Positions 8,694 through 19,532 are shown, counted from the stretch's first letter. The stretch is 48,500 nt of DNA from Cardiobacteriaceae bacterium (GCA_030525785.1 JAUNEA010000004.1:133359-181858); one strand, 5' to 3'. The notes: generated by a model not told the origin, from the letters alone. Numbers and translations: made by a program.

Positions 8694-9143
8694 ATGAGCA
8701 TCAAAGAACAACTCCAGACCGCTATCAAACAAGCTATGGTGGCAAAAGATAAATTAGCTCTGCAAACTTTGCGCATGGTCAGCGCCGCTTTTAAACAAAT
8801 TGAAGTTGATCAACGCATTGAAGTAACTGATGAAATTGCCATTCGTGAGCTGGTTCGCTTGGTCAAACAACGACAAGATGCTGCCAAACAATACCGTGAT
8901 GCAGGTCGAATCGATTTGGCAGAGCAAGAAGAAGCGGAAATTCTCTTGATTCAACCATTTTTACCCAAAGCGCTTTCTCCTGAAGAGGTTCAAGCGGAGA
9001 TTTTGCGTGTGTTCACAGAATCAGGCTTGGAGAAAAATATGGCTTCCATGCGCCCTTTGATGGATAAATTAAAGCCTGTGCTTGAAGGGCGAGCAGATAT
9101 GAGCCAAGTTAGCCAAGCGGTTCGCGCACTCTTAACCCCCTAA
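8694..9143 (+). CDS. yqeY: GatB/YqeY domain protein
   Basis: The 149-residue product is a stand-alone YqeY protein, related to the tail domain of the amidotransferase GatB that contacts tRNA. Its start SIKEQLQTAIKQAMVAKDKL, the block LRMVSAAFKQIEVDQR and the end MRPLMDKLKPVLEGRADMSQ fit the family and its length. The precise role is unknown; a link to tRNA metabolism is inferred from the domain. It sits between rpsU and dnaG, a common arrangement in non-enteric gammaproteobacteria. TAAGGAAAA precedes the start. Confidence 0.93.
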   Translation: MSIKEQLQTAIKQAMVAKDKLALQTLRMVSAAFKQIEVDQRIEVTDEIAIRELVRLVKQRQDAAKQYRDAGRIDLAEQEEAEILLIQPFLPKALSPEEVQAEILRVFTESGLEKNMASMRPLMDKLKPVLEGRADMSQVSQAVRALLTP

Positions 9144-9165
9144 ATTTACCGCGACTTTCTCCGCC

Positions 9166-10890
9166 ATGAGCCAACGCATCAATAAGCGCTTTATAGACCA
9201 ACTCTCCGCACAGACAGATTTGGTCGCGCTGATTCATGCACGTGTACCACTGAAGAAAAAATCAGGCGATAAACATTGGGCATGTTGCCCATTTCATGAA
9301 GAGAAATCTCCCTCGTTTTCTGTCGATGGTAAAAAGCAGTTTTATCACTGCTTTGGCTGTGGCGCGTCAGGCGATGCGATTCGTTTTTTGATGGATTATA
9401 GCCATTTGAGCTTTGTCGAGAGCGTGGAAGAATTGGCTCGGTTTAACAACCTCAGCATCGAATACGACACCAATTACCAAGCCCCAACACCAGAACAAAA
9501 AAACCAACAACAGCAATCCATCGAATGCTTAAACACCGCCGCACAATGGTTTAAAGAACAATTGACCACCCAAAGCGCTTTGGCAGCTCGTCTGTATTTA
9601 GAGAAACGGGGGCTAAAGCCCGAAACTTTACAGCATTTCAACATCGGCTACGCTCCTAACCACAACGCCCTGCTTGAGGCTCTCCAAAAGCGCTTTAGTT
9701 TGGCAACGCTTCAAGAAGTAGGTTTGATTGGTGAAAAAGATGGGCGTTATTTCGATTGGTTTCGTGATCGCATCATCTTTCCCATTCATAACGCCAAAGG
9801 GCAAGTGGTCGGCTTTGGGGGACGAGCTTTAGGCGAGGCTCAGCCCAAGTATTTAAACTCCCCTGAAACTCCGTATTTCAATAAGCGCTTTGAGCTATAC
9901 GGGCTTTATCACGCGATGAATGATCGCTCACGCCCCAAGCAGTTGGTGGTAACCGAAGGCTATATGGACGTTATCAAACTCTGGCAACATGGCATTCCCT
10001 ATGCGGTTGCCGCACTTGGCACTGCCATTGGCGAAACTCATATCGCCCAACTCAAAAAGCGCACCTCAAAAGCCTATTTTGCCTTTGATGGCGACCATGC
10101 AGGGCAAAAAGCAGCCACCAAAGCGCTTGATGCCATTTTTACCCAGCATGATGATGAACATGACTGGCGTTTTATGTTCATGCCCACAGGCGAAGACCCC
10201 GATTCTCTGCTCGATAAACAAGGCTTGGAAGCCTTCCATCAATTGATGGACAGTGCCAAAACGCCTTCCCAATTTCTCATTCAAACACTTGATGATGGCT
10301 TAGGTGAACGCCGCTCTGTTGAAGCTCAAGCGCATTTGGTCTCTAACTTAACCGAATGGCTGAGTAAATTACCTGATGGTGCATACAAAAAGCTCCTAAC
10401 TCAACAAACCCTCAAAGCCTTCTCCTTGCCTAGTGATGGTTTGATTCTCCCAACTCAATCACGTCCCAAAGCGCTTGCTCCCTACACCTTGTCCTACAGT
10501 AGCCGACAAGCTAAAGTACCTCAGCCAAAAGACTTGCGTTTACTTGCCATCATCACAACCCACCCTGAGCTTTCTTACGAATTACAAAGCGCTTTGTATC
10601 CACCTGAGTTGCAAGAACACTTTCCCCACAGTTTTGCTTTAAGCTACACCCTCCAGCAAGCAGGAGCAGAGATGGAGCGCATTGAAAATTATCTCAATCA
10701 CCACCATTTAAACCATGAGCTTACGCCCTTGCTCAATACCTTGCGTGAACTCACCTCCGAGCAGCTCCGCCATGAGCTGCTGGATATTCCCAAACAAACC
10801 GCGCAACGTTTACTGTCGCGCAAAAAAACCCGTATCCAGAACGAAGCCGAACAACCTCGTTCCAACAGTCAGCCCGTAATCAAAGCATAA
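9166..10890 (+). CDS. dnaG: DNA primase
   Basis: DnaG makes RNA primers at the replication fork. The 574-residue product has the CHC2 zinc domain ([14 protein letters not shown], then FYHCFGCG), the RNA polymerase core with a Toprim fold ([10 protein letters not shown] and the metal-binding [10 protein letters not shown]), and a poorly conserved C-terminal helicase-binding region from about residue 440. The start lacks a clear Shine-Dalgarno, which fits the low translation known for dnaG. Palindrome copies encode QSAL or KRF in variable segments, for example LTTQSALAA and LQKRFSL. Confidence 0.97.
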   Translation: MSQRINKRFIDQLSAQTDLVALIHARVPLKKKSGDKHWACCPFHEEKSPSFSVDGKKQFYHCFGCGASGDAIRFLMDYSHLSFVESVEELARFNNLSIEYDTNYQAPTPEQKNQQQQSIECLNTAAQWFKEQLTTQSALAARLYLEKRGLKPETLQHFNIGYAPNHNALLEALQKRFSLATLQEVGLIGEKDGRYFDWFRDRIIFPIHNAKGQVVGFGGRALGEAQPKYLNSPETPYFNKRFELYGLYHAMNDRSRPKQLVVTEGYMDVIKLWQHGIPYAVAALGTAIGETHIAQLKKRTSKAYFAFDGDHAGQKAATKALDAIFTQHDDEHDWRFMFMPTGEDPDSLLDKQGLEAFHQLMDSAKTPSQFLIQTLDDGLGERRSVEAQAHLVSNLTEWLSKLPDGAYKKLLTQQTLKAFSLPSDGLILPTQSRPKALAPYTLSYSSRQAKVPQPKDLRLLAIITTHPELSYELQSALYPPELQEHFPHSFALSYTLQQAGAEMERIENYLNHHHLNHELTPLLNTLRELTSEQLRHELLDIPKQTAQRLLSRKKTRIQNEAEQPRSNSQPVIKA

Positions 10891-10900
10891 GGAGTTTGCG

Positions 10901-12784
10901 ATGAGCAATTTTGAACACGAAGACGATGATATTCAAGAATATGAAGACGACATCACCGAAGAACTCAAAGAATTAAGCGAACGGGCGCGTGAACAGGGCT
11001 TTGTTACCTATGCTGAAATTCATGATGTGTTTGCAGGTCGTTCACTCGATAGCGAGAAAATCGATGAAATCGTAGGATATTTTGCAGAAAATGGGATTGA
11101 GGTTTTGGAAAGTCGCCCTAGCATGGGAGATGATGTGGTAGCGGTTGATGATAATGAAGACATCAGTAGCACAACACTCAGTGGCGAATCAGAGATTGGC
11201 AGAACCACAGACCCTGTGCGTATGTATATGCGCGAGATGGGCGCGGTGGACTTACTCACGCGCGAAGGCGAAATCACCATTGCTAAAAAGATTGAAGCTG
11301 GCATGAGCAATGTACAGCATACTTTCACGGAATTCCCCTTAGCCATCAAAGCGCTTTTAGATGAATTTGAGAAGGTAGAAGCTGGAGAAAGCAAACTGGC
11401 GGAATTGGTCAACAGCTATGGCAATATCTACTCTGACAAAGATTTAGACGCTTTTGTTGAGGAGAATGAATTAGCTATCGATGAAGACAGCGAAAATGAG
11501 CATCTCGCCAAAATGCCTGATAATGATGATGATGATGAAAGCGAGGTGGAAGTTGATGGCCCGAGTAATGCAGACAATCTGATTGAAGCCCGTGAAAAAT
11601 TGCAAGAAATGGTCGGCGTTTACAAAAAATTTGAAACAGCTCTGAAAAAGCATAAAGCGCTTGAACACAAAAAAGTTGAACCCCTCCATCAACAACTCAA
11701 AGCGCTTTTCATGGCATTCTCCTTCCCTCAACGAACTTTTGACCTCATGGAAGCGCAAATCAATATTCCTATGGGTAAAATCCGAGAAATTGATGGCAGA
11801 TTGCGCAAGTTGTTGGTAGACAAAGCAGGCATGGAGCCAAAAGATTTCGCCGATGAAATCAAATCCAACCGCACTCATAAAGATTGGATTCTCGCCAAAA
11901 GCAAAAAGCGAAACAAAACGGCAGAAAAATTGAAAGGCATTTTGCTGGAAGTTCAAGCTGAGCAAGAGAAATATTTGGATATTGAAGCGGAATATCATAT
12001 GAGCGTGGGCGATATTGATCGCATCGCCAATCAGCTTTACAAAGGTAAGGAGCAAGCCAAAAAAGCGAAAGAAGAGATGGTGGAAGCTAATTTACGCTTG
12101 GTCATCTCTATTGCGAAAAAATACACCAATCGTGGTTTGCAATTCCTTGATTTGATTCAAGAAGGCAACATTGGCTTGATGAAAGCGGTGGATAAATTTG
12201 AATATCGGCGAGGCTTTAAATTCTCAACCTATGCAACTTGGTGGATTCGCCAAGCCATCACACGTTCCATTGCTGACCAAGCACGAACCATTCGTATCCC
12301 TGTGCATATGATTGAAACCATTAATAAACTAAACCGAGTTTCTCGCGCTTTGGTACAGAAAAATGGGCGTGAACCAACACCTGAAGAACTCGCCAAAGAA
12401 ATGGAAATGCCCGAAGATCGTATTCGAAAAGTTTTAAAAATTGCCAAAGAACCTATTTCGATGGAAACACCTATTGGTGATGATGAAGATTCACATCTTG
12501 GTGATTTTATCGAAGATTCCAACATTCAATCACCGTTGGAAGTGGCAACCATTCGTGGGCTTTCAGAAGCAACCAATGAAGTTTTGGCAACCCTCACCCC
12601 ACGAGAAGAACGCGTTCTCAGAATGCGCTTTGGGATTGATATGAACACAGATCACACGCTGGAAGAAGTTGGACGACAATTTGATGTCACACGCGAACGC
12701 ATTCGCCAAATTGAAGCCAAAGCGCTTCGTAAACTCCGACACCCTAACCGCTCTGAATTGCTGAAAAGCTTTTTGAACGATTGA
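10901..12784 (+). CDS. rpoD: Primary sigma factor RpoD (sigma-70)
   Basis: RpoD directs RNA polymerase to housekeeping promoters. The 627-residue product contains region 1.1 (residues about 1-80), region 1.2 with [11 protein letters not shown], an acidic non-conserved region ([14 protein letters not shown]), regions 2.1-2.4 with [16 protein letters not shown] and the -10-reading helix [14 protein letters not shown], region 3 and region 4.2 [26 protein letters not shown] precedes the start, ten bases after dnaG. The promoters called in this window agree with its expected TTGACA/TATAAT specificity. Confidence 0.99.
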   Translation: MSNFEHEDDDIQEYEDDITEELKELSERAREQGFVTYAEIHDVFAGRSLDSEKIDEIVGYFAENGIEVLESRPSMGDDVVAVDDNEDISSTTLSGESEIGRTTDPVRMYMREMGAVDLLTREGEITIAKKIEAGMSNVQHTFTEFPLAIKALLDEFEKVEAGESKLAELVNSYGNIYSDKDLDAFVEENELAIDEDSENEHLAKMPDNDDDDESEVEVDGPSNADNLIEAREKLQEMVGVYKKFETALKKHKALEHKKVEPLHQQLKALFMAFSFPQRTFDLMEAQINIPMGKIREIDGRLRKLLVDKAGMEPKDFADEIKSNRTHKDWILAKSKKRNKTAEKLKGILLEVQAEQEKYLDIEAEYHMSVGDIDRIANQLYKGKEQAKKAKEEMVEANLRLVISIAKKYTNRGLQFLDLIQEGNIGLMKAVDKFEYRRGFKFSTYATWWIRQAITRSIADQARTIRIPVHMIETINKLNRVSRALVQKNGREPTPEELAKEMEMPEDRIRKVLKIAKEPISMETPIGDDEDSHLGDFIEDSNIQSPLEVATIRGLSEATNEVLATLTPREERVLRMRFGIDMNTDHTLEEVGRQFDVTRERIRQIEAKALRKLRHPNRSELLKSFLND

Positions 12785-12792
12785 TAAAAACC

Positions 12793-12820
12793 AAAACCCC
12801 GTGCATCAACACGGGGTTTT
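12793..12820. terminator. Terminator after rpoD, probably bidirectional
   Basis: AAAACCCCGTG (12793-12803), a six-base loop, then CACGGGGTTTT (12810-12820). With A-runs before and T-runs after, it can serve rpoD on the plus strand and the convergent gene ending at 12882 on the minus strand. Confidence 0.93.
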
Positions 12821-12881
12821 CTGTTATTGCGTGAACATTCATCAATCCAAGCCCACAAAGCGCTTTATAGCGCAGGAGATG

Positions 12882-13421
12882 CTAGGGATTGTTTGCCTCT
12901 TCTGCTTTGTATTGAGCGCCTAATTTGGCGTAATTCTGGGCTGAGTATTGAAAAAAGCGCTTTTCTTCATCGGTTAGTGGACGCACTTGTCGTGCTGGGC
13001 TGCCTGCGTACAAATAGCCTGATGTTAAACGTTTGTTTGGCGTAACCAGCGAGCCAGCTGCCAACAATACTTGATTCTCCACTACAGCGCCATCTAACAC
13101 TGTTGCCCCCATACCGATTAATACCTCATCGCCGATGGTACAACCATGCAAAATCGCCCCATGCCCAACCGTCACATAACGCCCAATAGTCAAAGGCTTT
13201 TCGCTGAAAAAAGCGCTTTGATGTGTAGTGTGCAGAACGGCTCCATCTTGAATATTGCTATCATCGCCCACCACAATCGCCGCCAAATCTCCACGAATCA
13301 CAGCAGAGGGAAACACACTCACCCTCTCGCCCAAAGTGACTTTACCATTCACAAATGCTAATTCATGCACCCAAGCGCTTTGGGCAATATGCGGTTGATG
13401 CTCACCAAAAGCGCGAATCAT
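12882..13421 (-). CDS. yrdA: Gamma carbonic anhydrase family protein (YrdA-like)
   Basis: The 179-residue product is a left-handed beta-helix built of hexapeptide repeats (for example VVGDDSNIQDGAVLH, VGHGAILHGC, IGDEVLIGMGATVLDGAVV). The metal-binding histidines of gamma carbonic anhydrases can be placed in VLHTTH and VGHGAILHG. The N-terminal RGDL motif is also present. Whether it hydrates CO2 is uncertain, because many family members are inactive or have other roles. The start overlaps the stop of the upstream fxsA-like gene by four bases, so the two form an operon. Confidence 0.87.
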   Translation of the reverse strand: MIRAFGEHQPHIAQSAWVHELAFVNGKVTLGERVSVFPSAVIRGDLAAIVVGDDSNIQDGAVLHTTHQSAFFSEKPLTIGRYVTVGHGAILHGCTIGDEVLIGMGATVLDGAVVENQVLLAAGSLVTPNKRLTSGYLYAGSPARQVRPLTDEEKRFFQYSAQNYAKLGAQYKAEEANNP

Positions 13422-13837
13422 GGCTTATCCTTGCGCAACAATTCGCCTTGAACTTTCGTACCATCAGCCCGTTGCGCCATTACGCTTTCAAATTGTTCGC
13501 CATAACGCTTATACATATCCTCAGGCTTGAGTCGCGCCCAAATTTCTTTCGCCCATTGATCACGCAAAGGCTGCCAAAGTAAGCACAATGCCAACAATGC
13601 TGTCGCAAAACCTGGAATCACCAACAAAATCGCCCCTACCAAACGATAACCTTGTTCACCTTGTTGCACAGGCGTGGTCATATTCATCAATGTTTTACGA
13701 AATAGCTGACCACCGTAAATCGTCAAACCCACCAACAACAAAAATGCAAACACAAAGCCTAATATCTTGCTGACCAACACGAAAGCCAACAATTCTACTG
13801 CCAAATAAACCCAGAATAACGGAAAGGGTAATAACAT
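13418..13837 (-). CDS. fxsA: FxsA family inner-membrane protein
   Basis: The 139-residue product has three or four hydrophobic segments and the FxsA layout: a first segment FWVYLAVELLAFVLVSKILG, a second LLVGLTIYGGQLFRKT and the family block GAILLVIPGFATALLALCLL. FxsA of E. coli affects exclusion of phage T7; a general function is unknown. Three ATGs stand in a row after AAGGAG (13843, 13840, 13837); the third has the best spacing of six bases, so I chose it. The C-terminus is hydrophilic and cytosolic. Confidence 0.85.
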   Translation of the reverse strand: MLLPFPLFWVYLAVELLAFVLVSKILGFVFAFLLLVGLTIYGGQLFRKTLMNMTTPVQQGEQGYRLVGAILLVIPGFATALLALCLLWQPLRDQWAKEIWARLKPEDMYKRYGEQFESVMAQRADGTKVQGELLRKDKP

Positions 13838-13991
13838 CATCATCTCCTTATCAACAAAAAATAAAAAACTCTCTAGCGCTCAAAGCGCTTTGTTTAAAAA
13901 CCTTAAGCCTCGCTAGACTTTTATCATTTCTTCATCATGCCACGATTGCTAATCATGGTAGGCTAATCTTTCGTCATTTTGGGGATTTTTT
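13838..13991. other. Divergent intergenic region fxsA / dsbD
   Basis: This gap must hold promoters for both directions. It has one full palindrome (13882-13891) and an AT-rich stretch, but I could not find convincing -35 and -10 boxes on either strand. Confidence 0.5.
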
Positions 13992-16202
13992 ATGCGTTAC
14001 TTATTGATGTTAATTGGCTTGATGCTTGGCTTTACCCATGCTCAACCGCGCCCAGCTAAAGAAGTTTTTGTACCTACTATTGAGCAACGCCCACACGAGC
14101 AGGGCTATCTCACCACTATCACTATCAATTTTCCAGAAAACTACTATCTCTACGCCGATAAAACCACCATCAACCAAAGCCAAGATTATCAATCCAACCC
14201 AGCTCCTATCCCAAAACAGGATACCTATTTAGGCTTAACACATTTGTGGGAAACCTCCCCTACCCTAAGCCTGTATCACAGCGAGCCAACAAAGCGCTTT
14301 GTGTTGAAAACACAGGGTTGCGAGGTTGATGTATTGTGCTATCCGCCTATCACCTTTGAATTAGATGTGCCAGAATCTAACGAAAGTATAGAAACTTCTG
14401 CCACTGAAGCCAAAATGGGCATCACAGAATCCAGCCAGCCAGAAGCCTCTCAAGCTTTGGTTGCTAGTCCCAAAATAACCAAAAAGCCCTCACTTTTAGG
14501 CAAAGCCAACAGCGAATTCCTAACCCCAGATGAGGCATTCACCATCGAACAGAGTGAAACGCCAGATTTTCTCAAAGTCAGCATTCAAATGCCTGACCAA
14601 AGTTATTACCTCTATCGCTCCAGCATCAGTTTACTGTTACCAAAGCGCTTAGTACCTGAATTAAACGCTGGCGAACAACATCATGACCCCTTCTTAGGTG
14701 AACAAGAAATTTATCGTGGAAAACTGCAATTTGATATTCCCAAAACAATGCTCTCAGGACATGGCGAAGTGTTGTTAGAGTATCAAGGTTGTGCAGAAGG
14801 TCGAGTATGTTACCCCAAAAGTAGCCAATGGCTGAGTTACACCCCCAGCGAACAGACAACCTCTGACCCAACTGAAACAGTCGTTTCTACAGAGCCACCC
14901 ACCACACAAGCCACCGCACCTTCCCCCAAAGCGCTTAGCGATGATGCCTCTTTCTCAGACCGCGCTATTGATACACTACATCAGCATTATTGGTCTAGCT
15001 TACCGTTGATTTTCTTATTGGGCGTGGCGATGGCATTTACAGCTTGCGTGTATCCTTTGATTCCGATTGTTAGTAGCGTGGTAGTAGGTGAACATGTTTC
15101 CACAGCACGCGCTTATCGCCTCATTGCCTTTTATGTGGTAGGCATGGGAAGCGCTTTGGCAATTTTGGGCGCGTTTTTTGCCTTGTTTCAACTCAATTTA
15201 CAACTCTTACTCCAAAAAACATGGATAACGCTTGTAGTAGCCGCTATTTTCGGCTTGCTTGCTTTATCAATGTTTGGACTATTCCATTTCCGTGCACCAA
15301 GCGCTTTGCAAACAAAGCTTGACCGACTCAGTCGCCAACAACAATCAGGCTCATACATGGGTTCCTTCATTATGGGCGCATTGTCAGTATTAATGGTCAG
15401 CGCCTGCTCAACCCCTATTTTGACCGCGCTCCTGATTTACGCCAGCCAAACCAACCCTCCGCAAGGCGCACTAGCGTTATTTGTCTACGGCATTGGTCAA
15501 GGCACTCCGCTCTTCCTCTTTGCCTCCGCTCTAAAACGTTATATGCCTAAATCAGGATTATGGATGGGCTATGTAAAAACTGCTTTTGCCTTTATGCTGC
15601 TGGCGATTACCTTCTGGCTATTGGCAAGAATCAGTGGTGTAGCTGTGCAAAGCGCTTTAGGAGGGATATATGCCTTATTGGTATGCATCTTTTTATTGCC
15701 CAAACAATTGCCCCAACATGGCAAAGACAAAGCGCTTTGGTTCTTCTGTCTCCTAAGTTTCGCTATTAGCTTCTCTTATCTGAATCGAGCCATAAACCCT
15801 ACGCCCACCACAGTCTCATTAAATTCATCAAGCCAAAGCTCTGTTGCTCCGCAATTCCAAACCATCAACAATCTTTCAGAGCTACAAAGCGCTTTGGCAA
15901 CAAGTGATAAACCTGTCTTGTTGGATTTCTTTGCCCAATGGTGTGTATCCTGCCATGAGTGGGAACATCAGATTTGGCAAAATCCTGAACTATCGGCAAA
16001 CCTCTCTGCATTCACCTTGCTAAAAGTTGATTTAACCGATACAACCCAAGCCCATCATCAACTGCTAAACACATTGAATTTAGTTGGGCCACCTGCGGTT
16101 TTATCTTACCCTCCTCATGCCCAAGACCTAACCCCCAATGAGCAATGGGTTGGCGAAAGCAGTATGGCAGATTTCCGCAAAAAATTGACGATTTCGCGAT
16201 AG
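13992..16202 (+). CDS. dsbD: Thiol:disulfide interchange protein DsbD with duplicated N-terminal domain
   Basis: DsbD carries electrons from cytosolic thioredoxin to periplasmic reductases. The 736-residue product is much longer than E. coli DsbD (565). After a signal peptide (about residues 1-17) there are two alpha-type domains: residues about 20-127 with TQGCEVDVLCYPP (Cys110, Cys116) and about 172-285 with YQGCAEGRVCYP (Cys267, Cys273). A linker rich in Thr and Pro leads to the membrane domain from about 335, with its two cysteines in AFTACVYPLIP and SACSTPILT, and then the thioredoxin-like domain with WCVSC (Cys651, Cys654). The family's usual TPC and SPC are TAC and SAC here. Confidence 0.95.
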   Translation: MRYLLMLIGLMLGFTHAQPRPAKEVFVPTIEQRPHEQGYLTTITINFPENYYLYADKTTINQSQDYQSNPAPIPKQDTYLGLTHLWETSPTLSLYHSEPTKRFVLKTQGCEVDVLCYPPITFELDVPESNESIETSATEAKMGITESSQPEASQALVASPKITKKPSLLGKANSEFLTPDEAFTIEQSETPDFLKVSIQMPDQSYYLYRSSISLLLPKRLVPELNAGEQHHDPFLGEQEIYRGKLQFDIPKTMLSGHGEVLLEYQGCAEGRVCYPKSSQWLSYTPSEQTTSDPTETVVSTEPPTTQATAPSPKALSDDASFSDRAIDTLHQHYWSSLPLIFLLGVAMAFTACVYPLIPIVSSVVVGEHVSTARAYRLIAFYVVGMGSALAILGAFFALFQLNLQLLLQKTWITLVVAAIFGLLALSMFGLFHFRAPSALQTKLDRLSRQQQSGSYMGSFIMGALSVLMVSACSTPILTALLIYASQTNPPQGALALFVYGIGQGTPLFLFASALKRYMPKSGLWMGYVKTAFAFMLLAITFWLLARISGVAVQSALGGIYALLVCIFLLPKQLPQHGKDKALWFFCLLSFAISFSYLNRAINPTPTTVSLNSSSQSSVAPQFQTINNLSELQSALATSDKPVLLDFFAQWCVSCHEWEHQIWQNPELSANLSAFTLLKVDLTDTTQAHHQLLNTLNLVGPPAVLSYPPHAQDLTPNEQWVGESSMADFRKKLTISR

Positions 16203-16215
16203 TTTTTCGTATAAT
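16185..16215 (+). promoter_or_regulatory. Possible promoter of aroQ-accB-accC
   Basis: TTGACG (16185-16190) and a perfect TATAAT (16210-16215) overlap the end of dsbD. The 19-base spacer is longer than ideal. The position, about 30 bases before aroQ, suits an operon promoter. Confidence 0.5.
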
Positions 16216-16250
16216 GCCGAACTTTAGCAACAAATTAAGAAAGATGAGCT

Positions 16251-16703
16251 ATGGCACTGATATTGGTGATTAATGGCCCCAACCTAAATCTCTTGGGGCA
16301 ACGTGAGCCACAACACTACGGCAACGATACGTTAGAACAGCTCGAAAAGCGCTTGGTTCAACTAGCGCAAGAGCTGGGGCATCAGCTGGAATTTATTCAA
16401 CACAATCATGAAGGTATGCTGATTGATTTGATTCATGAAGCAGGCAAGCATCGTGTGGATTATATCATCATCAATCCAGCAGCTTACACACACACCAGCG
16501 TAGCTTTACGCGATGCGCTTTCTGCTGTTCATATTCCGTTCATTGAAGTTCATTTATCGAATGTTTTTCAACGTGAACCCTTCCGCCAACATTCCTATTT
16601 TAGCGATATTGCTCAAGGCATTATTGCAGGTCTGGGCGTAGACGGCTATGAACTGGCTCTTTTAGCCGCCCATCAACAACTTCTCCGTACTCAAAACCAC
16701 TAA
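16251..16703 (+). CDS. aroQ: Type II 3-dehydroquinate dehydratase
   Basis: AroQ converts 3-dehydroquinate to 3-dehydroshikimate in the shikimate pathway. The 150-residue product has the family length. It carries the N-terminal signature [19 protein letters not shown] with the catalytic Tyr, the HNHEG motif, the [17 protein letters not shown] loop and [14 protein letters not shown]. It precedes accB by 15 bases, an arrangement common in gammaproteobacteria, so the three genes are probably one operon. Confidence 0.98.
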   Translation: MALILVINGPNLNLLGQREPQHYGNDTLEQLEKRLVQLAQELGHQLEFIQHNHEGMLIDLIHEAGKHRVDYIIINPAAYTHTSVALRDALSAVHIPFIEVHLSNVFQREPFRQHSYFSDIAQGIIAGLGVDGYELALLAAHQQLLRTQNH

Positions 16704-16718
16704 ATAAAGGCAGAAATT

Positions 16719-17186
16719 ATGGATATTCGTAAAATCAAAAAACTCATTGAGTTATTACAAGAAACCGATGTCGCCGAAATTGAAATCACCGAAGGCGAGG
16801 AAACCATTCGGATTAATCGCCAAGGGGCTGTCGCTCCTGCGGTTGCGCCCATGATGTACCAACAACCTTTGATGATGCCACCTGCCCAAAGCGCTTCTGC
16901 TCCAGCGCCAAGCGCACCAGAAAGCGCTTCTGCTCCTGCTCCGAAAAAATCGGGCAAAATCATTCGTTCGCCAATGGTGGGTACGTTCTATGCTGCTCCA
17001 TCGCCTGATGTGGATAATTTTGTCAGCATTGGTCAGGACGTAAAAGTCGGCGATACCGTTTGCATCATTGAGGCGATGAAAATGTTTAACCGTATTGAAT
17101 CTGATTTTTCAGGCAAGATTGTGGAAATTTTGGTGGCAAATGGTCAGCCAGTGGAATACGATGAGCCTTTATTCGTTGTGGAATAA
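16719..17186 (+). CDS. accB: Biotin carboxyl carrier protein of acetyl-CoA carboxylase
   Basis: AccB carries the biotin that AccC carboxylates for fatty-acid synthesis. The 155-residue product starts [16 protein letters not shown] and has a Pro/Ala/Ser linker (residues about 45-80) followed by the biotinyl domain. The biotinylated lysine is in EAMKM. Two palindrome cores fall in the linker and are read QSASAPAPS and ESASAPAPK, showing that the flexible linker tolerates the repeat. Confidence 0.98.
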   Translation: MDIRKIKKLIELLQETDVAEIEITEGEETIRINRQGAVAPAVAPMMYQQPLMMPPAQSASAPAPSAPESASAPAPKKSGKIIRSPMVGTFYAAPSPDVDNFVSIGQDVKVGDTVCIIEAMKMFNRIESDFSGKIVEILVANGQPVEYDEPLFVVE

Positions 17187-17198
17187 GGAAAGCGCTTT

Positions 17199-18542
17199 AT
17201 GTTTAAGAAAGTGTTAATTGCCAATCGGGGCGAAATTGCGTTACGCATTTTACGAGCCTGCAAAGAATTGGGCATTGAAACGGTGGCGGTACATTCCAAA
17301 GCCGATGCGGATTTGAAACACGTAATTTTGGCAGATGAGAGCGTTTGCATTGGCCCTGCCCCCTCTTCTGAAAGCTATTTGAATATGCCTGCGATTATTG
17401 CGGCAGCTGAAGTCACCAACGCCGAAGCCATTCACCCTGGCTATGGCTTTTTATCTGAAAATGCTGATTTTGCTGAACGTGTGGAAAATTCGGGCTTCAT
17501 CTTTATTGGCCCTCGTGCGGATACCATCAGAATGATGGGCGATAAGGTAGAAGCGATTAAAGCCATGAAAAGCGCTGGTATTCCTTGTGTGCCAGGTTCT
17601 GATGGCCCCTTGCCCGCCGATGCCGATGAAATCAAAGCCATTGCCAAACGCATTGGTTATCCTGTGATTATTAAAGCGGCTGGCGGTGGTGGCGGTCGTG
17701 GTATGCGGGTGGTACGCAGTGAAGCAGAAGTGGTGGATAGTGTTCGTTTGACCAAAACCGAAGCCCGTCAAGCTTTTGGTAACGACATGGTTTATATGGA
17801 AAAATTCTTGGAAACCCCACGCCATATTGAAATCCAAGTGTTATCTGATAAGCATGGTAACGCCATTCATTTGGGCGAACGTGATTGCTCACTGCAACGC
17901 CGTCATCAAAAAGTATTGGAAGAAGCGCCAGCACCAGGCATTACAGAAGAACAACGGGCGGAAATCGGGGCAATTTGTGTCGAAGCCTGTAAGCGCATTG
18001 GCTATCACGGCGCTGGCACCTTTGAATTTTTATACGAAAACGGACGTTTTTATTTCATCGAAATGAATACCCGTGTGCAAGTGGAACACCCTGTGACCGA
18101 AATGATTACAGGCGTGGATATTGTCCGTGAGCAAATTCGCATTGCCTATGGCTTACCGCTTTCTTATAAACAAGAAGACATTAAAATCAATGGTCATGCC
18201 ATTGAATGCCGTATTAATGCCGAAGATGCGAAAACCTTTATCCCCTCACCGGGTAAAATTCAAACCTTTTTACCGCCTGGTGGTTTAGGGGTTCGGGTGG
18301 AATCGCATTTGTATAATGGTTATACCGTTCCGCCTCATTATGATTCAATGGTGGGTAAATTGATCGTGCATGGCGATGATCGTGCCAATGCTATTGCCAA
18401 AATGGACATGGCTTTATCGGAAATGGTCATTGAAGGAATCAAAACCAACATCGCTTTACACCGTGATTTAATGCATGACCCTGTGGTGCGCAAAGGCGAA
18501 ATGGATATTCACTATTTGGAACACAAATTGGGCTTATCCTAA
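17199..18542 (+). CDS. accC: Biotin carboxylase subunit of acetyl-CoA carboxylase
   Basis: AccC uses ATP and bicarbonate to carboxylate biotin on AccB. The 447-residue product matches the E. coli length (449). It shows the N-terminal [16 protein letters not shown], the ATP-grasp glycine loop [10 protein letters not shown], the [12 protein letters not shown] block and [14 protein letters not shown] at the active site. Between the Shine-Dalgarno TAAGGA (17184-17189) and the ATG lies a full palindrome (17189-17198), nine bases that set the spacing. The stop TAA runs into another palindrome at 18541. Confidence 0.99.
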   Translation: MFKKVLIANRGEIALRILRACKELGIETVAVHSKADADLKHVILADESVCIGPAPSSESYLNMPAIIAAAEVTNAEAIHPGYGFLSENADFAERVENSGFIFIGPRADTIRMMGDKVEAIKAMKSAGIPCVPGSDGPLPADADEIKAIAKRIGYPVIIKAAGGGGGRGMRVVRSEAEVVDSVRLTKTEARQAFGNDMVYMEKFLETPRHIEIQVLSDKHGNAIHLGERDCSLQRRHQKVLEEAPAPGITEEQRAEIGAICVEACKRIGYHGAGTFEFLYENGRFYFIEMNTRVQVEHPVTEMITGVDIVREQIRIAYGLPLSYKQEDIKINGHAIECRINAEDAKTFIPSPGKIQTFLPPGGLGVRVESHLYNGYTVPPHYDSMVGKLIVHGDDRANAIAKMDMALSEMVIEGIKTNIALHRDLMHDPVVRKGEMDIHYLEHKLGLS

Positions 18543-18606
18543 AGCGCTTTTTTAGCGAAAACCCGTAAAACCACAAAGCGCTTTTTCAAAAATTGAAGAA
18601 GCGCTT
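18541..18606. repeat. Three palindrome copies between accC and prmA
   Basis: Full copies begin at 18541 and 18575, and a core copy lies at about 18599-18606. Each is followed by a T-run on the plus strand (six, five and six or more T). Pairing of neighbouring copies followed by T-runs resembles intrinsic terminators, which might lower read-through into prmA. Confidence 0.8.
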
Positions 18607-18628
18607 TTTTCATACAAAGGAATAACAA

Positions 18629-19522
18629 ATGGAACACAATCAAGATTGGCTCAATTTAAGTTTAGATTGCGCCGATGAACACGAACTTGAAATCGTAGAA
18701 GAAGCGCTTTTTTTCGCAGGTGCGCTATCGGTCAGCTATGAAGCGGTTGATGATGAAGAGATTTTTGAACCACCAGTCGGCACGACTCCCCTTTGGCAAA
18801 ACACCCGAATCACCGCCCTTTTTGAGAAAAACGCCAATTTAGGAGAGATTTTGGCGCAATTGGACGAGATGCTGGGGGAAAAATTGCGTTTCAATTCCAA
18901 ATTTTTCCAAGATATTGAATGGACACGAGCGTGGTTGGATTATTTCAAACCCATCGAATTTGTTGGCAAACAAAAGCGCTTGTGGGTGGGCGCAACTGAA
19001 CACGAAATCAAAGATAATCAAGGGGTTATTCTTCGTCTTGACCCTGGTTTAGCCTTTGGCACAGGCACACACCCTTCAACCGCCATGTGTTTGCAATTTT
19101 TAGCCGATACCGATTTAAACGGCAAAGCGCTTTATGATTATGGTTGTGGTTCGGGGATTTTGGGCATTGCAGCAGGATTATTGGGCGCAAAGGAAATTTA
19201 TCAAACCGATATTGACCCTCAAGCCTTAACCGCCAGTTTGGATAATGCCCAAAAAAATAAAGTAGAACATAAAATCAAAATTTTGCAAAATCCAGATGAT
19301 GCACCCCAAGTGGATATTTTAGTCGCCAATATTTTGTTGGAACCTTTGTGTTTTCTAAAATCCCAATTTGAAAAACATTTAAAAGACCATACAGTCTTGG
19401 TATTCGCTGGCATTTTAGAAAGACAACAAGCCCGCATTGAAGAAGTTTATGGCGAACAATTCCACATTGAACGCATCAATGAACGTGATGAATGGATTTG
19501 TCTCAAATTAAGTAAGAAATAA
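18629..19522 (+). CDS. prmA: Ribosomal protein L11 methyltransferase
   Basis: PrmA trimethylates L11 using S-adenosylmethionine. The 297-residue product (E. coli 293) has the N-terminal substrate-recognition domain, motif I LYDYGCGSGILGIAAGLLGA near residue 165, the acidic loop TDIDPQAL and the catalytic-pocket motif VANILLEPL. RLDPGLAFGTGTHPST is the family's conserved linker to the methyltransferase fold. AAAGGAA precedes the start. The link with the acc genes is the common gammaproteobacterial order. Confidence 0.97.
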   Translation: MEHNQDWLNLSLDCADEHELEIVEEALFFAGALSVSYEAVDDEEIFEPPVGTTPLWQNTRITALFEKNANLGEILAQLDEMLGEKLRFNSKFFQDIEWTRAWLDYFKPIEFVGKQKRLWVGATEHEIKDNQGVILRLDPGLAFGTGTHPSTAMCLQFLADTDLNGKALYDYGCGSGILGIAAGLLGAKEIYQTDIDPQALTASLDNAQKNKVEHKIKILQNPDDAPQVDILVANILLEPLCFLKSQFEKHLKDHTVLVFAGILERQQARIEEVYGEQFHIERINERDEWICLKLSKK

Positions 19523-19532
19523 TTAAAACCTC

